A model generated the notes under the pieces. It had not been told where the DNA came from. It did no database searches and worked only from the letters and a program-made list of their open reading frames with translations. Source: Acidobacteriota bacterium (lineage in GTDB: Bacteria > Acidobacteriota > Blastocatellia > Pyrinomonadales > Pyrinomonadaceae). Taken from it: a stretch of DNA of 64,000 nucleotides. Position 1 is the first letter of the stretch, and each line of letters begins with the position of its first letter. A program made the translations under genes and the position numbers. The stretch covers positions 2,614,001 through 2,678,000 of the forward strand of contig CP065003.1 in the NCBI GenBank assembly GCA_016700175.1, read 5' to 3'. Of the stretch, positions 33,687-43,046 are shown piece after piece.

Positions 33687-36563
33687 TTAGGCGGCCTTCT
33701 TGGCCGCGAGTATCTGGTCAAGCGCCTCGACGCAACGTTCGCACACGGTCGGAAAGCGATCGTCGTCGCCAACCTGCGTCGAAAAGTTCCAGCACCGTTC
33801 GCACTTCTCTCCGTCCGCCTTCACGATCTCGGCCTCGAGCGAAGCGCCTTCCTTCAGCTCGGCCTGCGAGACGATGAACAGGTACCTGAGATCGGCTCGA
33901 TACGGTTCGAGGAACTTCATCGTCTCCGGATCGACCGTCAGCAGAACCTTCGCCTGCAGGCTCGATCCGATCACCTTTTCGTTCCTGGCATCTTCAAGCT
34001 TTTTCAGCACGTCGTCGCGGATCGCGAAGAGGCGTTCCCATTTCGCCATTAGTTCGGGATCCTGCGTGCCGCGCGAAACCGGGAATTCCGCGAGATGGAC
34101 CGACTCGAACCTGTGTCCGGGAAGGTTCTCGTACGCCTCGTCGGACGTGAAAGCCAGTATCGGCGCCATCATCGTCGTCAGACTCTCCGCGATCCTGTAA
34201 ACGGCGGTCTGAGCGGAGCGCCGCTCCTTCGAATTGGGCGCGAGGATGTAAAGCCGGTCCTTGATGATGTCGAAGTACCTGGCCGACAGCGTGACCGAAA
34301 CGAAGTCGTACAGAGTCCTGTAGACCGCCTGGAAGTTGTAAGCTTCGTACGCAGCGAGAACTTTCTCGATCACAGCGTCGAGGCTCGCAAGCGCCCATCG
34401 ATCGATCTCAAGGAGTTCCTCCTGATCGACCGAGTGCGCTCCGGGATCGAATTCGTCGAGGTTCCCGAGCGCGAACCGGACCGTGTTCCTGAATTTCCGG
34501 TAAGCGTCGACGACGCGCAGAAGGATCTCGTCCGAGCACCGGACGTCTTCCGTGTAGTCGACCGCCGCGGCCCAAAGCCTGAGTATCTCCGCTCCCGAGC
34601 CCGCGATCACCTCTTTCGGCGATGTGACGTTTCCAAGCGACTTGCTCTGTTTCTTGCCTTCGCCGTCGACGACCCAGCCGTGCGTCAGCACCGCCTTGTA
34701 CGGGGCGCGGTCGTGCGCCGCCATTCCGCACATAAGCGATGAGTTGAACCAGCCTCGGTACTGGTCGCCGCCCTCGATGTAAACTTCGGCGGGGAAATGG
34801 AGATTGTCGCGCGTTCCGAGCACGGCGACACACGACGAGCCCGAATCGAACCACACGTCGAGGATGTCGGTTTCCTTTGTGAATTCGTTTCCGCCGCACT
34901 CGCCGCATTCGAATCCTTCCGGCAGAAGCTCCGAAGCCTCGCGGTTGTACCAGGCGTCGGACGTCTCTTCGAGAAAAATGTCGGCCACGCGGCTAACGAT
35001 CCCGGGATCCGCGACCGCTTCCTCGCATCCGGCGCAATAGAACACGGGGATCGGAACGCCCCAGGATCTCTGTCGTGAAACGCACCAGTCCGGACGGCCC
35101 TTCAGCATGTTCTCCATACGGCCGTAGCCCCACGAAGGGTGCCACTGGACTTCGTTGATCTGCGCCAGAGCGTTCTGTCTCAATGAAACGTTCTCTCCGC
35201 TCGAGGCCTCGACGTCCATCGAGATGAACCACTGCGGAGTAGCCCGGAAGATGACCGGGTTCTTGCATCGCCAGCAGTGCGGATACCTGTGGCCGTAATC
35301 ATCTGTGAAGATCAGCGCTCCGTTCTCGCGCAGGAACTCGACTATCTTCGCGTTTGCCTCGAAGACCTGCATCCCTGCGAAATGCTCGATCTCGTCCGTG
35401 AAGCGTCCAGCGTTGTCGACCGGGCAATACACCTCCAGTCCGTACTCGCGCCCGATCACGAAATCGTCGTGACCGTGGCCGGGTGCCGTGTGGACGCACC
35501 CCGTTCCCGCTCCGGCGGTCTGGTTCTTCTCGCGCGCGTCGCTGACATCGAGCTGGGTTTCCGCGTCCGACTCGCCCCCGAGCGTGACGTGCTCGCCGTT
35601 CATTATGATCGAGGCACGGTCGAGCCAAGCGTGGCGAGCCTGCAGGTTATCCAGCTTCTCGCCCTTGAAGACCGCGAGTTCCTTGTATGCGCCGATCCCG
35701 CAGGTCTCAACGAAGTTCTTGACAAGCTCGGTCGCGACCACGTAAACCTCGCCGTTCGCCTCGATCGCCGAGTAGTTGAATGCCGGATGGACCGTGATGC
35801 CGAGGTTCGCTGGAAGCGTCCAGGGCGTTGTCGTCCAGATGACGACAAACACCTCGCGGCCGTCGAGAGCCGGGTCGATCCTCGCGGGATCGGAAACAAG
35901 CGGAAACTTTACGTAGATCGAAGGCGAAGTGTGCTCGCGGTACTCGACCTCGGCTTCGGCAAGCGCGGTCTGGTCGTGGACGCACCAGTAAACGGGCCGC
36001 GCGCCCTTGTAAACGTAGCCGCGCTCCAGAAACTTTCCGAACAGGCGGGCAGTTGCCGATTCGTACTCGTTCGACATCGTCAAGTACGGGTCGTCCCATT
36101 CGCCGAGGACGCCGAGCCTTTGAAAATCGGCAGTCTGCTCCTTGAGCGCCTTCGCGGCGTGTTCGCGGCAGATCCTTCGGAACGTGCCTACGGGCAAGTC
36201 GCTCTTGTTCTTCCCTTTCGCGGCGAGCGCTTTCTCGACGTATTTTTCGATCGGAAGGCCGTGGCAGTCGTAGCCCGGCACGTAAGGCGAATCGAAACCG
36301 CGCATCGTCGCAGCTTTGACGATGAAATCCTTCAGGATCTTGTTCAGCGCCGTGCCGATATGGATGTTGTCGTTCGCGTACGGAGGGCCGTCGTGCAAGA
36401 TGAACTTCTCCGCGGTTTTCCTGGCCTCCCGTATCTGCCCGTAGAGTCCCATCTCCGCCCATTTTTTCAGGCGCTGGGGTTCGGACTGTGAAAGGTTTGC
36501 CTTCTGCGAAAAATCGGTCTTCGGAAGGTTGATCGTGTCTTTGAGGTTCAAAGGCTCGCTCAT
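33687..36563 (-). CDS. ileS: Isoleucine--tRNA ligase
   Basis: The 958-residue class I synthetase charges tRNA-Ile. Visible motifs are HDGPPYANDNIHIGTALNK (HIGH), the editing-domain threonine-rich TTTPWTLPANLGI, GWFNSSLM, the KMSKS-type KKQSKSLGN, and the C-terminal zinc ribbon CERCW...CERC, which marks the eubacterial IleS type (usually mupirocin-sensitive class). Length is normal. It heads the minus-strand run with lspA, lgt and rluD; the ileS-lspA link is common in bacteria. A terminator-like hairpin and a second hairpin lie in its leader. Confidence 0.97.
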   Translation of the reverse strand: MSEPLNLKDTINLPKTDFSQKANLSQSEPQRLKKWAEMGLYGQIREARKTAEKFILHDGPPYANDNIHIGTALNKILKDFIVKAATMRGFDSPYVPGYDCHGLPIEKYVEKALAAKGKNKSDLPVGTFRRICREHAAKALKEQTADFQRLGVLGEWDDPYLTMSNEYESATARLFGKFLERGYVYKGARPVYWCVHDQTALAEAEVEYREHTSPSIYVKFPLVSDPARIDPALDGREVFVVIWTTTPWTLPANLGITVHPAFNYSAIEANGEVYVVATELVKNFVETCGIGAYKELAVFKGEKLDNLQARHAWLDRASIIMNGEHVTLGGESDAETQLDVSDAREKNQTAGAGTGCVHTAPGHGHDDFVIGREYGLEVYCPVDNAGRFTDEIEHFAGMQVFEANAKIVEFLRENGALIFTDDYGHRYPHCWRCKNPVIFRATPQWFISMDVEASSGENVSLRQNALAQINEVQWHPSWGYGRMENMLKGRPDWCVSRQRSWGVPIPVFYCAGCEEAVADPGIVSRVADIFLEETSDAWYNREASELLPEGFECGECGGNEFTKETDILDVWFDSGSSCVAVLGTRDNLHFPAEVYIEGGDQYRGWFNSSLMCGMAAHDRAPYKAVLTHGWVVDGEGKKQSKSLGNVTSPKEVIAGSGAEILRLWAAAVDYTEDVRCSDEILLRVVDAYRKFRNTVRFALGNLDEFDPGAHSVDQEELLEIDRWALASLDAVIEKVLAAYEAYNFQAVYRTLYDFVSVTLSARYFDIIKDRLYILAPNSKERRSAQTAVYRIAESLTTMMAPILAFTSDEAYENLPGHRFESVHLAEFPVSRGTQDPELMAKWERLFAIRDDVLKKLEDARNEKVIGSSLQAKVLLTVDPETMKFLEPYRADLRYLFIVSQAELKEGASLEAEIVKADGEKCERCWNFSTQVGDDDRFPTVCERCVEALDQILAAKKAA

Positions 36564-36623
36564 AGTCGGTATCGTGGACGGTCGAATGGTAAATAATAAG
36601 GTATAGTGACCGTATGTCTAAAT

Positions 36624-36657
36624 GAAAAAGCCCCAAGCCGTGTCTGACTTGGGACTC
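36624..36657 (-). terminator. Terminator-like hairpin in the ileS leader
   Basis: On the minus strand AGTCCCAAG/CTTGGGGCT pair around a 10-base loop followed by a T run (A run at 36625-36629), about 60 bases before the ileS ATG. It could end transcription from the right or act as an attenuator for ileS. Confidence 0.6.
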
Positions 36658-36676
36658 ATACGGAACTCAGCCGATG

Positions 36677-36694
36677 CTCGCCTTCTAGGGCGAG
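36677..36694. other. Hairpin upstream of the ileS leader terminator
   Basis: CTCGCC-TTCTAG-GGCGAG is a perfect 6-bp stem about 20 bases ahead of the terminator-like hairpin when read toward ileS. No T-box consensus or tRNA fold could be drawn around it. Confidence 0.45.
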
Positions 36695-36844
36695 ACGTCC
36701 CTTCGAGTGCCAATAATGATTATCGAGAACTTCATAACTGCTTTTTCAATATACAACAAACGGGTCTCGTGACCAATCGGCTCACAGGATCTTTAACTTG
36801 CGGAAATCTTAACAAGAATTGAAAGAGTGTATTAACCACAGAGC

Positions 36845-37690
36845 GCACGGAGGCTCTCACGGAGGTCACAGAGAGTTTACTCTGCGGAACTTTGCGCCTT
36901 GGCGTCTTTGCGGGAGCGCTTTTCCAGTGCGTGTGCAGTTCTTTAAGAAAGCTTTAACCACTGAGCACACGGAGGCTTTCACAGAGGTCACGGAGAATGT
37001 ACTTTGCGGAACTTTGCGCATTGGTGTCTTTGCGAGAGGTTCTCGAGATAACTGATCGTTCTGCGACGCGAGACAAACCGCAAAGGTCGCAAAGTTCTTC
37101 GCAAAGGACGCAAAGGAGACTTCGATCGATCGATTGGTAGTCACGGCACCAGGCCTTTCTTCTCTCTGTGTTCCTTCGTGGAGACCTCCGTGTCCTTTGT
37201 GGTTGAATTCCCCGTTCGAATTTCGGAGATCAGCGAACAGACGCCGGCGCGCGGGTTTCGCGCCTTCGCTGCAGATAAAGAGATCTGAAAACAAAGTACA
37301 CGGAGTTCTTCACAGAGGTCACGGAGTAGATACTTTGCGGAACTTTGCGCCTTGGCGTCTTTGCGGGAGCGCTTTTCCAGTGCGTGTGCAGTTCTTTATG
37401 AAAGCTTTAACCACTGAGCACACGTAGGCTTTCACAGAGGTCACGGAGAATGTACTTTGCGGAACTTTGCGCATTGGTGTCTTTGCGAGAGGTTCTCGAG
37501 ATAACTGATCGTTCTGCGACGCGAGACAAACCGCAAAGGTCGCAAAGTTCTTCGCAAAGGACGCAAAGGAGACTTCGATCTATCAATTGGTAGTCACGGC
37601 ATTAGGCCTTTCTTCTCTCTGTGTTCCTTCGTGGAGACCTCCGTGTCCTTTGTGGTTGAATTCCCCGTTCGAATTTCGGAGATCAGCGAA
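36845..37690 (+). repeat. 453-bp tandem duplication of repeat-derived DNA
   Basis: Sequence from about 36845-37237 recurs at a constant offset of 453 bases (37298-37690) with few changes, for example GCTTTAACCACTGAGCACAC at 36951 and 37404 and GGTTGAATTCCCCGTTCGAA in each copy. Within each copy are shorter repeats (CTTTGCGGAACTTTGCGC) and facing words (CGCAAAGGTCGCAAAG, CCTTCGTGGAGACCTCCGTG). No gene is supported in the whole 1.1-kb gap between ileS and the DUF1579-like gene. Confidence 0.85.
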
Positions 37691-37726
37691 CTGACGCGAG
37701 GGCGAAAAGATTCTGAAACCTTCCTG

Positions 37727-38230
37727 CTAATTCTTCTTCACGTACGTAAGGTCGTACCTCGTCTGCCAGGTCTTTCCGCCGTCCGCCGAGAACTCGCCGA
37801 ACTGCCGTACGCTTCCGTCCTCAAGCCTTGTGAACGTCATCTTCAGCACGATGGCCTTTCCCTGCCGCACCTCGTTAGCGACATAGACCATCTTCCCGTC
37901 CTCGATCCCGCCCGTATATTCCGTAAGAACTCCGGTGATGTCGACCCACGTCTGGTGCCATTTGCCGTCGGTGCGGTCGTAGATGTTCATGCTCTTTCCC
38001 GAATAATTCCCTGCCCGGAAGTGCTCGAAGATCACACATCCGTTCAGGTCGGCCGTGATACTGCTTTCCCCCGCCGCATTGCCTTGCGCGTTCTTGACGT
38101 CCCACTCGCCGAGCCAGAAATCGAACTGCCTGAACTTGGGATCGTTGTTGCAGTTCGGTGCGGGCGCTTGCCCGAAACCCGAAGCGGCAAATGCCAAGAT
38201 TGCTATGGAAATTATGATCAAACGCGCCAT
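37727..38230 (-). CDS. Secreted DUF1579-like protein
   Basis: The 167-residue product has a signal peptide (ARLIIISIAILAFAASGFG) and one lipocalin/nitrobindin-like beta-barrel domain. FDFWLGEWDVKNAQG near the start, followed by GCVIFEHFRAG and TWVDITGVLTEYTGG, is the pattern of DUF1579-type proteins, usually of unknown function. Two Cys (NCN near residue 27 and NGC near 64) might form a disulphide. It ends 14 bases from the upstream phosphomannomutase gene region on the same strand, so co-transcription is possible. Confidence 0.8.
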   Translation of the reverse strand: MARLIIISIAILAFAASGFGQAPAPNCNNDPKFRQFDFWLGEWDVKNAQGNAAGESSITADLNGCVIFEHFRAGNYSGKSMNIYDRTDGKWHQTWVDITGVLTEYTGGIEDGKMVYVANEVRQGKAIVLKMTFTRLEDGSVRQFGEFSADGGKTWQTRYDLTYVKKN

Positions 38231-38244
38231 TCGTCTCCTCCTTA

Positions 38245-39603
38245 CTATCCGCCGAGCAGGCCCTCGACGCTGCCGGTCACCCTGTTCCTGATCTCTTCCA
38301 GCCTTTCAGGTGAATCAGCCTCGAACCGTAGGACAAGTATCGCCTGCGTATTGGAAGCCCTCACGAGTCCCCAGCCGCCTTCGAAGCTGATCCTCGCCCC
38401 GTCGATCGTGATGACGTCTTGGGTGCGCGAAAACTCTTCGGCGATAGCCTCGACGACCGCTGTCTTCTTGTCTTCCGGGCAGGGAATCCGTATCTCGGGC
38501 GTCGAGAAAGTTTCCGGGACGTCCGATAGCAACGACCCGAGCGGCTCAACGGTCCTGGAGAGTATTTCGAACAAACGGGCACCCGCGTACGCGGCGTCGT
38601 CGAAGCCGTAGAACCTGTCTGCGAAGAAGATGTGACCGCTCATCTCTCCCGCCAGAACGGACCCCGTCTCCTTCATCTTTGCCTTGATCAAAGAATGGCC
38701 TGCCTTCCACATCAAAGGCTTTCCGCCGTATTTTTCGATATCGTCGTAGAGCGTCTGCGAGCACTTCACCTCGCCGATGATGGTCGCACCAGGACTTTCT
38801 TCCAGCACGGCCCTCGAATAAACGATCATCAGCTCATCGCCCCATATCACGCGGCCTTTCTCGTCGACAACGCCTATCCGGTCTCCGTCGCCGTCAAAAG
38901 CGATCCCTACATCCGACCTGCTCGATCTCACGGCTTCGATCAGATCGACGAGATTCTCCTCCACGGTCGGGTCCGGGTGGTGGTTCGGAAACGCGGGGTC
39001 GGGTTCGGAGTATAGTTCGACAAGTTCGATCCCGAGCCGCTCGTACAGAGGAATGGCCGTGACGGCGCCCATCCCGTTGCCGGAATCGATGACCGCCTTC
39101 AGTTTTCGGGACCCCAGCCCGACCCTTGCGGCGAGATCATCGAGGTATTCGTCCAGGACTTCGATCTCCTCGCGCGAGCCCTCGCCCTCGAACCGCTCGC
39201 CGCTTTCGGCGATCGAGCGTATCTCGCGGATCTGATCGCCGAAAAGCGCCTCCTTTCCGAGGCAGATCTTGAACCCGTTGTATTCGGGCGGGTTATGCGA
39301 TCCGGTGATCATTATGCCGCCGTCGACATTTTGCGTGTGCACTGTGTGATAGAGAACTGGCGTGGAGACGCGGCCGATGGAGATGACGTCGATCCCGGAC
39401 GCCCGCAGACCGTCCGAGAGGACGGACTCAAATTCCGGAGAGCTCTCGCGTGCGTCGTATCCGATCGCTATCTTCTGCGCGCCGTTCTTGCGAAAGAACG
39501 TGCCGATCGCGGTTGCGAGCTCGGCTACGGACCTTGCGGTCAGGTCCTGGCCGACGATGCCGCGTATGTCGTACTCGCGAAAGATGTGCGGATTGAGAGA
39601 CAT
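38245..39603 (-). CDS. Phosphomannomutase / phosphoglucomutase
   Basis: The enzyme interconverts hexose 1- and 6-phosphates for nucleotide-sugar and polysaccharide synthesis. The 452-residue protein (from MSLNPHIFREYDIRGIVG) shows the alpha-D-phosphohexomutase architecture: the phosphoserine loop ITGSHNPPEYNGFK (Ser in GSHNP), the metal-binding DGDGDR and the sugar-binding GEMSGHIFF, plus a C-terminal phosphate-binding loop VRASNTQ. REYDIRG and length match the ManB/AlgC branch. An upstream in-frame extension is only translated repeats and is rejected. It may supply the polysaccharide system encoded near 52-55 kb. Confidence 0.93.
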   Translation of the reverse strand: MSLNPHIFREYDIRGIVGQDLTARSVAELATAIGTFFRKNGAQKIAIGYDARESSPEFESVLSDGLRASGIDVISIGRVSTPVLYHTVHTQNVDGGIMITGSHNPPEYNGFKICLGKEALFGDQIREIRSIAESGERFEGEGSREEIEVLDEYLDDLAARVGLGSRKLKAVIDSGNGMGAVTAIPLYERLGIELVELYSEPDPAFPNHHPDPTVEENLVDLIEAVRSSRSDVGIAFDGDGDRIGVVDEKGRVIWGDELMIVYSRAVLEESPGATIIGEVKCSQTLYDDIEKYGGKPLMWKAGHSLIKAKMKETGSVLAGEMSGHIFFADRFYGFDDAAYAGARLFEILSRTVEPLGSLLSDVPETFSTPEIRIPCPEDKKTAVVEAIAEEFSRTQDVITIDGARISFEGGWGLVRASNTQAILVLRFEADSPERLEEIRNRVTGSVEGLLGG

Positions 39604-40220
39604 GGCTTCATATAACAGGTATCGATGTTCAGTTGTCAATTGGGAGGATGAGCCGATTAGCGGCGGGCTCGCCCGCCTTAGGTGAGCTGTGAGCTGTGAG
39701 CTGTGAAGAGAATACATCACCTTGCTCCTTGCTCCCTGGTCCTTGGTCCTTGCTCCCTGGTCCTTGGTCCCTGATTCCTGTTCGCTGCCTTCCCCTTCGC
39801 GTCATTTGCGAATACCTTCGCGCTCTTTGCGGTGAAATCTTCTGCCACGGTCTTTAGTGACCAGCCAAACTGTAACCGCAGAGGAAGCAAAGGTTTACGC
39901 AACGCGCGCCAAGGGGGTGAGCTGTGAGCAGTAAGCGGTGAAGGGAGTTCATCACGCTGGTCCCTGTTCCTTGGTCCCTGGTCCCTGGTCCTTGCTCACC
40001 GCTCACTGCTCACTGTTTGGTCCCGCGCACAAGTGCGCAGGCTAAACGGCTCACTGTTTGGTCCCGCGCACAAGTGCGCAGGCTAAACGGCTCACGGCCC
40101 GCCGTTTACCGCCCGTCGTCGCCTTCTGATATAATTTCTCGTTTTAGGCGAAAGCAACAAGCCTTGTCCGAGGGGGCATCACAGGCAGTTGCCGAATTAC
40201 CTCAATCCGTAAAATTCGAT
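39604..40220. repeat. Repeat-filled gap with simple words and a 41-bp tandem repeat
   Basis: Tandem GAGCTGTGA words (about 39682-39705), CCTTGGTCCCTGGTCC words (about 39720-39780 and 39960-39995), CGCAAAG-type words (about 39800-39900), then two 41-base units (40009-40049, 40050-40090), each holding the hairpin GCGCAC-AA-GTGCGC and GGCTAAACGG. The last 100 bases are probably the leader of the VWA gene. No gene is seen. Confidence 0.75.
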
Positions 40221-41216
40221 ATGAGAAAAGCAGTTCTGTTCTTGTTCTCCGCGGCGCTGGCGCTGGCATTCGCGGCCGTGGCGGCCGCCCAGGAGACCAG
40301 CCCGACGCCTCCGCCCGATGACGATCCGGTCTCGGTCTTCGAGGTAAGGCTCCCGATCACCGTTGAGAAGAAGAAGGTAAAGAAGAACGAAGACAGGCTT
40401 GTCACGAACCTGACACGCGGCGATTTCCTCGTGTACGAGGACGGAGTTCTTCAGGACATCGCTTTTTTCACCGACCAGAACACGAATCCGCCAGTCTTTG
40501 TCGGCGTGCTGATGGACACGTCGCCCTCCACCGCGGGCAAGATGCGGTTTTCAAAGCGAGCAGCGAAGGACTTCATCTACACGGTAACAAGGCTTCGAAA
40601 GGACCAGGCGGCGTTCATGACGTTTGACCACAGGGTCAACCTTGTACAGGACTTCACCGACAGGCTCGACGTGCTCGACAAGGCGGTCGACAACGTCAAA
40701 GAGACCGGATCGCAGACCGCGCTTTACGACGCTGTCTGGCAGTTCGCCGACGAGAAGCTTCGCAACGTACCGGGCAGGCGCGTGATCGTGATCATCACCG
40801 ACGGCGAAGATACGTTCTCCCGGGCCGAGCTCGAAGACGCGATAGACATCGCCCAGCGAACTGAGACGACGATCTTCGGCATCTCGACGAAAGAAGGATT
40901 CCTCGGGACCGTCCCCGGAGTCGAAGCAGGGACGGTCAAGGACAAAGGCGACAAGCTTCTCGAGAGGCTCTGCGAAGAGACCGGCGGGAAGGCATTTTTC
41001 ACAGGCGACATGCTGGCGCTCGAACGGGCGTTCACAAGGATCTCGAAGGAGCTCCGCTCCCAGTACATCGTCACCTACCAGCCGGAAAATCAGGAATACG
41101 ACGGAAGACAGCGAAAGCGCCAGATCGAGGTCAGGTTCCGCGACAAGTCGCTCGAGGACGATTACGAGATAAGGACGAAGAAGGAGTACAGGGCTATCAA
41201 GGACACCCTTCGGTAG
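40221..41216 (+). CDS. Secreted VWFA-domain protein 1 (acidobacterial TIGR03436-like)
   Basis: The 331-residue product starts with a signal peptide (RKAVLFLFSAALALAFAAVA). An N-terminal segment with DFLVYEDGVLQDIAFF is followed by a von Willebrand A domain with an intact MIDAS: D99-T-S-P-S103 (LMDTSPSTAG) and ITDGEDT. The ending QYIVTYQPENQEYDGRQRK is typical of the VWA subfamily greatly expanded in acidobacteria (TIGR03436). VWA domains bind metal and mediate adhesion or protein interactions; the partner is unknown. The upstream frame extension is repeat DNA and is rejected. It sits 12 bases before a second VWA gene. Confidence 0.88.
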   Translation: MRKAVLFLFSAALALAFAAVAAAQETSPTPPPDDDPVSVFEVRLPITVEKKKVKKNEDRLVTNLTRGDFLVYEDGVLQDIAFFTDQNTNPPVFVGVLMDTSPSTAGKMRFSKRAAKDFIYTVTRLRKDQAAFMTFDHRVNLVQDFTDRLDVLDKAVDNVKETGSQTALYDAVWQFADEKLRNVPGRRVIVIITDGEDTFSRAELEDAIDIAQRTETTIFGISTKEGFLGTVPGVEAGTVKDKGDKLLERLCEETGGKAFFTGDMLALERAFTRISKELRSQYIVTYQPENQEYDGRQRKRQIEVRFRDKSLEDDYEIRTKKEYRAIKDTLR

Positions 41217-41228
41217 TCTTCAAGAGAA

Positions 41229-42317
41229 GTGAAGAGCATTACCAGAAAGTCACTGACGGCGGCGATCGCGATCGGACTCTTGTTCGGCGCCGCTGTGATA
41301 TTCACCCTCGGGACGAGCGCCCAGCAGGTGCCCGCGCCTCCGAAACCGCCGGTCGCCGTGCCGACGCCTCCTCCTCTGCCGGAGGATGACGAAGGTATCA
41401 TCGAGATCGACACAGAGGTCGTCAACGTGCTTTTCACCGCGCAGGACCGCCAGAGGCGCCTGCTGACAGATCTTCGCGACACCGACATTCGACTGCTGGA
41501 GAACGGCGAACCGCAAGAGATTGTCGAATTCGTGCGGAAGATCGATCTTCCGCTCTCGCTTACCATTCTTATCGATACTTCCGCTTCCCAGGAGCGCACG
41601 CTTCCCGAAGAAAAGGACGCTGCGAAGTCTTTTCTCGAGGCCGTTGTGAGGCCCGCGAAAGACGAAGTGGCGATTGTTTCGTTCACCGGCGAAGCTACAC
41701 TCGAACAGGGAATGACGAGCAATGTCACACGGCTTCGGAGAGCAGTGGACAACGTCCGGTTCGTGCCGCCTTCGGGATATGTAGGCGGCGGAGTCGTGGT
41801 CGGAACGCCGCCGATTTCGGGCCGCAATCAGACGACGGTCGGTTCGACCGCCATATGGGACGCCGTCTGGGTGACCGCAGAAGAAGTTCTCGGTCCGGCA
41901 CCTGAAGGCACCAGGCGTGCGATCATCCTTCTCACTGACGGGGTGAACACATACGGGCTGAAGAAGATGAGGGACGCGATCGAGGCCTCGCTGAAGGCCG
42001 AGGCGGTGATCTACTCCATCGGCATCGGAGACAATTACTACGGCGGCGTGGACAAGGGCGCGTTGAAGAAGATCTCCGAAAGCACGGGCGGAAACGCATT
42101 CTTCCCGAGAGACGAAAGGGAGCTTCGAGACGCGTTCAGGCAGATCCAGGAAGAGATGAGATCGCAGTACCTTATCGCGTACGAGCCCACTAACCAGGCC
42201 CGCGACGGGTCATACCGCAAGATCGAGGTTCAGCTTGTGAATTCCGAACTTCAGAAGGAGAAGGTGAAGCTCACCCATCGCGAAGGCTACTACGCGAAGA
42301 CCGGCAACAAGAAATAG
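41229..42317 (+). CDS. Secreted VWFA-domain protein 2 (acidobacterial TIGR03436-like)
   Basis: The 362-residue product starts at a GTG with a signal peptide (AAIAIGLLFGAAVIFTLG), a Pro-rich linker (about 34-52), the segment DTDIRLLENGEPQEIVEF, and a VWA domain with MIDAS D116-T-S-A-S120 (ILIDTSASQER) and LLTDGVNTYG. The tail QYLIAYEPTNQARDGSYRKI matches the family end. It is a diverged paralog of the preceding gene and almost certainly in the same transcript. Its stop is 6 bases from the stop of the convergent VIT1-type gene. Confidence 0.88.
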   Translation: MKSITRKSLTAAIAIGLLFGAAVIFTLGTSAQQVPAPPKPPVAVPTPPPLPEDDEGIIEIDTEVVNVLFTAQDRQRRLLTDLRDTDIRLLENGEPQEIVEFVRKIDLPLSLTILIDTSASQERTLPEEKDAAKSFLEAVVRPAKDEVAIVSFTGEATLEQGMTSNVTRLRRAVDNVRFVPPSGYVGGGVVVGTPPISGRNQTTVGSTAIWDAVWVTAEEVLGPAPEGTRRAIILLTDGVNTYGLKKMRDAIEASLKAEAVIYSIGIGDNYYGGVDKGALKKISESTGGNAFFPRDERELRDAFRQIQEEMRSQYLIAYEPTNQARDGSYRKIEVQLVNSELQKEKVKLTHREGYYAKTGNKK

Positions 42318-42323
42318 CTTCAT

Positions 42324-43046
42324 TCAAAGCGCCAGGTCCTTCAGAAGGACTCCTGCTCCGTATGCAAGGACAGCTGCAAGCGCACCCACCAGCAGCGTCT
42401 CGAATGCGGACCGGAGCCACGAAGCAGTGGACCAGAAGCTCTTGAAAGCTCCGATCAAGAAAAAGGTCAGGCCCGTCACCACACACGACACCGCGAAACT
42501 CGATTCCATTTTGAAAAGGTAAGGGAGGATCGGCACAAGCCCGCAGATGACGAACGCCGAGAATGTGCTTGCCGAGGCCTTCCATGGCGAACGGATCTCC
42601 GCCGGCAAGCCGTACTCTTCGGTGAGCATCGTCCGGACCCATCGCTCCTTGTCTGAAGTAATTAGGTCGACCGCCTTCTCTAGCTCTTCTCCCTCAAATC
42701 CTTTGGCCCTGTAGATCAGCCGTACCTCTTCGCGTTCGCCTTCCGGAACCAGCTCGATATGCCGAAGTTCGATCTCCCGGAGCCTTCGGTAATCGTCCTC
42801 TTCCGCCCTGGTGCCAAGGAAATTGCTGGCAGCCATCGAGAACCCGTCAGCGAGCAGGTTCGCGAAGCCGAGGATCAGGACGATCAAAGGCGACAGTTGC
42901 GCGCCCGCGACGCCCGATACGACGGCAAACGTCGTGACCGCACCGTCGATCCCTCCGTAAATCCAGTCTCTTACGTAAGAATGTCGGGCGGTCGCCAGAC
43001 GGTCCTTGATCGCGTCGGTTGTGTGTTCGTGCTCGAGGCCTTTCAT
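42324..43046 (-). CDS. VIT1/CCC1 family Fe/Mn transporter
   Basis: The 240-residue membrane protein has five hydrophobic segments and the family start YVRDWIYGGIDGAVTTFAVV with the conserved FANLLADGFSMAASNFLG. Between spans 2 and 3 lies a long charged, Glu-rich helical region (EEDDYRRLREIELRHIELVP), the metal-binding part in eukaryotic VIT1. The family moves Fe2+ or Mn2+ out of the cytoplasm. Its ATG overlaps the TGA of the universal stress gene (one shared base), so the two are coupled. Confidence 0.9.
   Translation of the reverse strand: MKGLEHEHTTDAIKDRLATARHSYVRDWIYGGIDGAVTTFAVVSGVAGAQLSPLIVLILGFANLLADGFSMAASNFLGTRAEEDDYRRLREIELRHIELVPEGEREEVRLIYRAKGFEGEELEKAVDLITSDKERWVRTMLTEEYGLPAEIRSPWKASASTFSAFVICGLVPILPYLFKMESSFAVSCVVTGLTFFLIGAFKSFWSTASWLRSAFETLLVGALAAVLAYGAGVLLKDLAL

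Noticed and set aside
35277..36491. 404-codon antisense frame over ileS
   Set aside because: It is fully inside ileS on the other strand, without recognisable motifs.
36564..36830. T-box or tRNA in the ileS leader
   Set aside because: No AGGGTGGNACCGCG-type box and no cloverleaf could be drawn; TTCGAGT occurs, but its flanks do not pair as a T stem.
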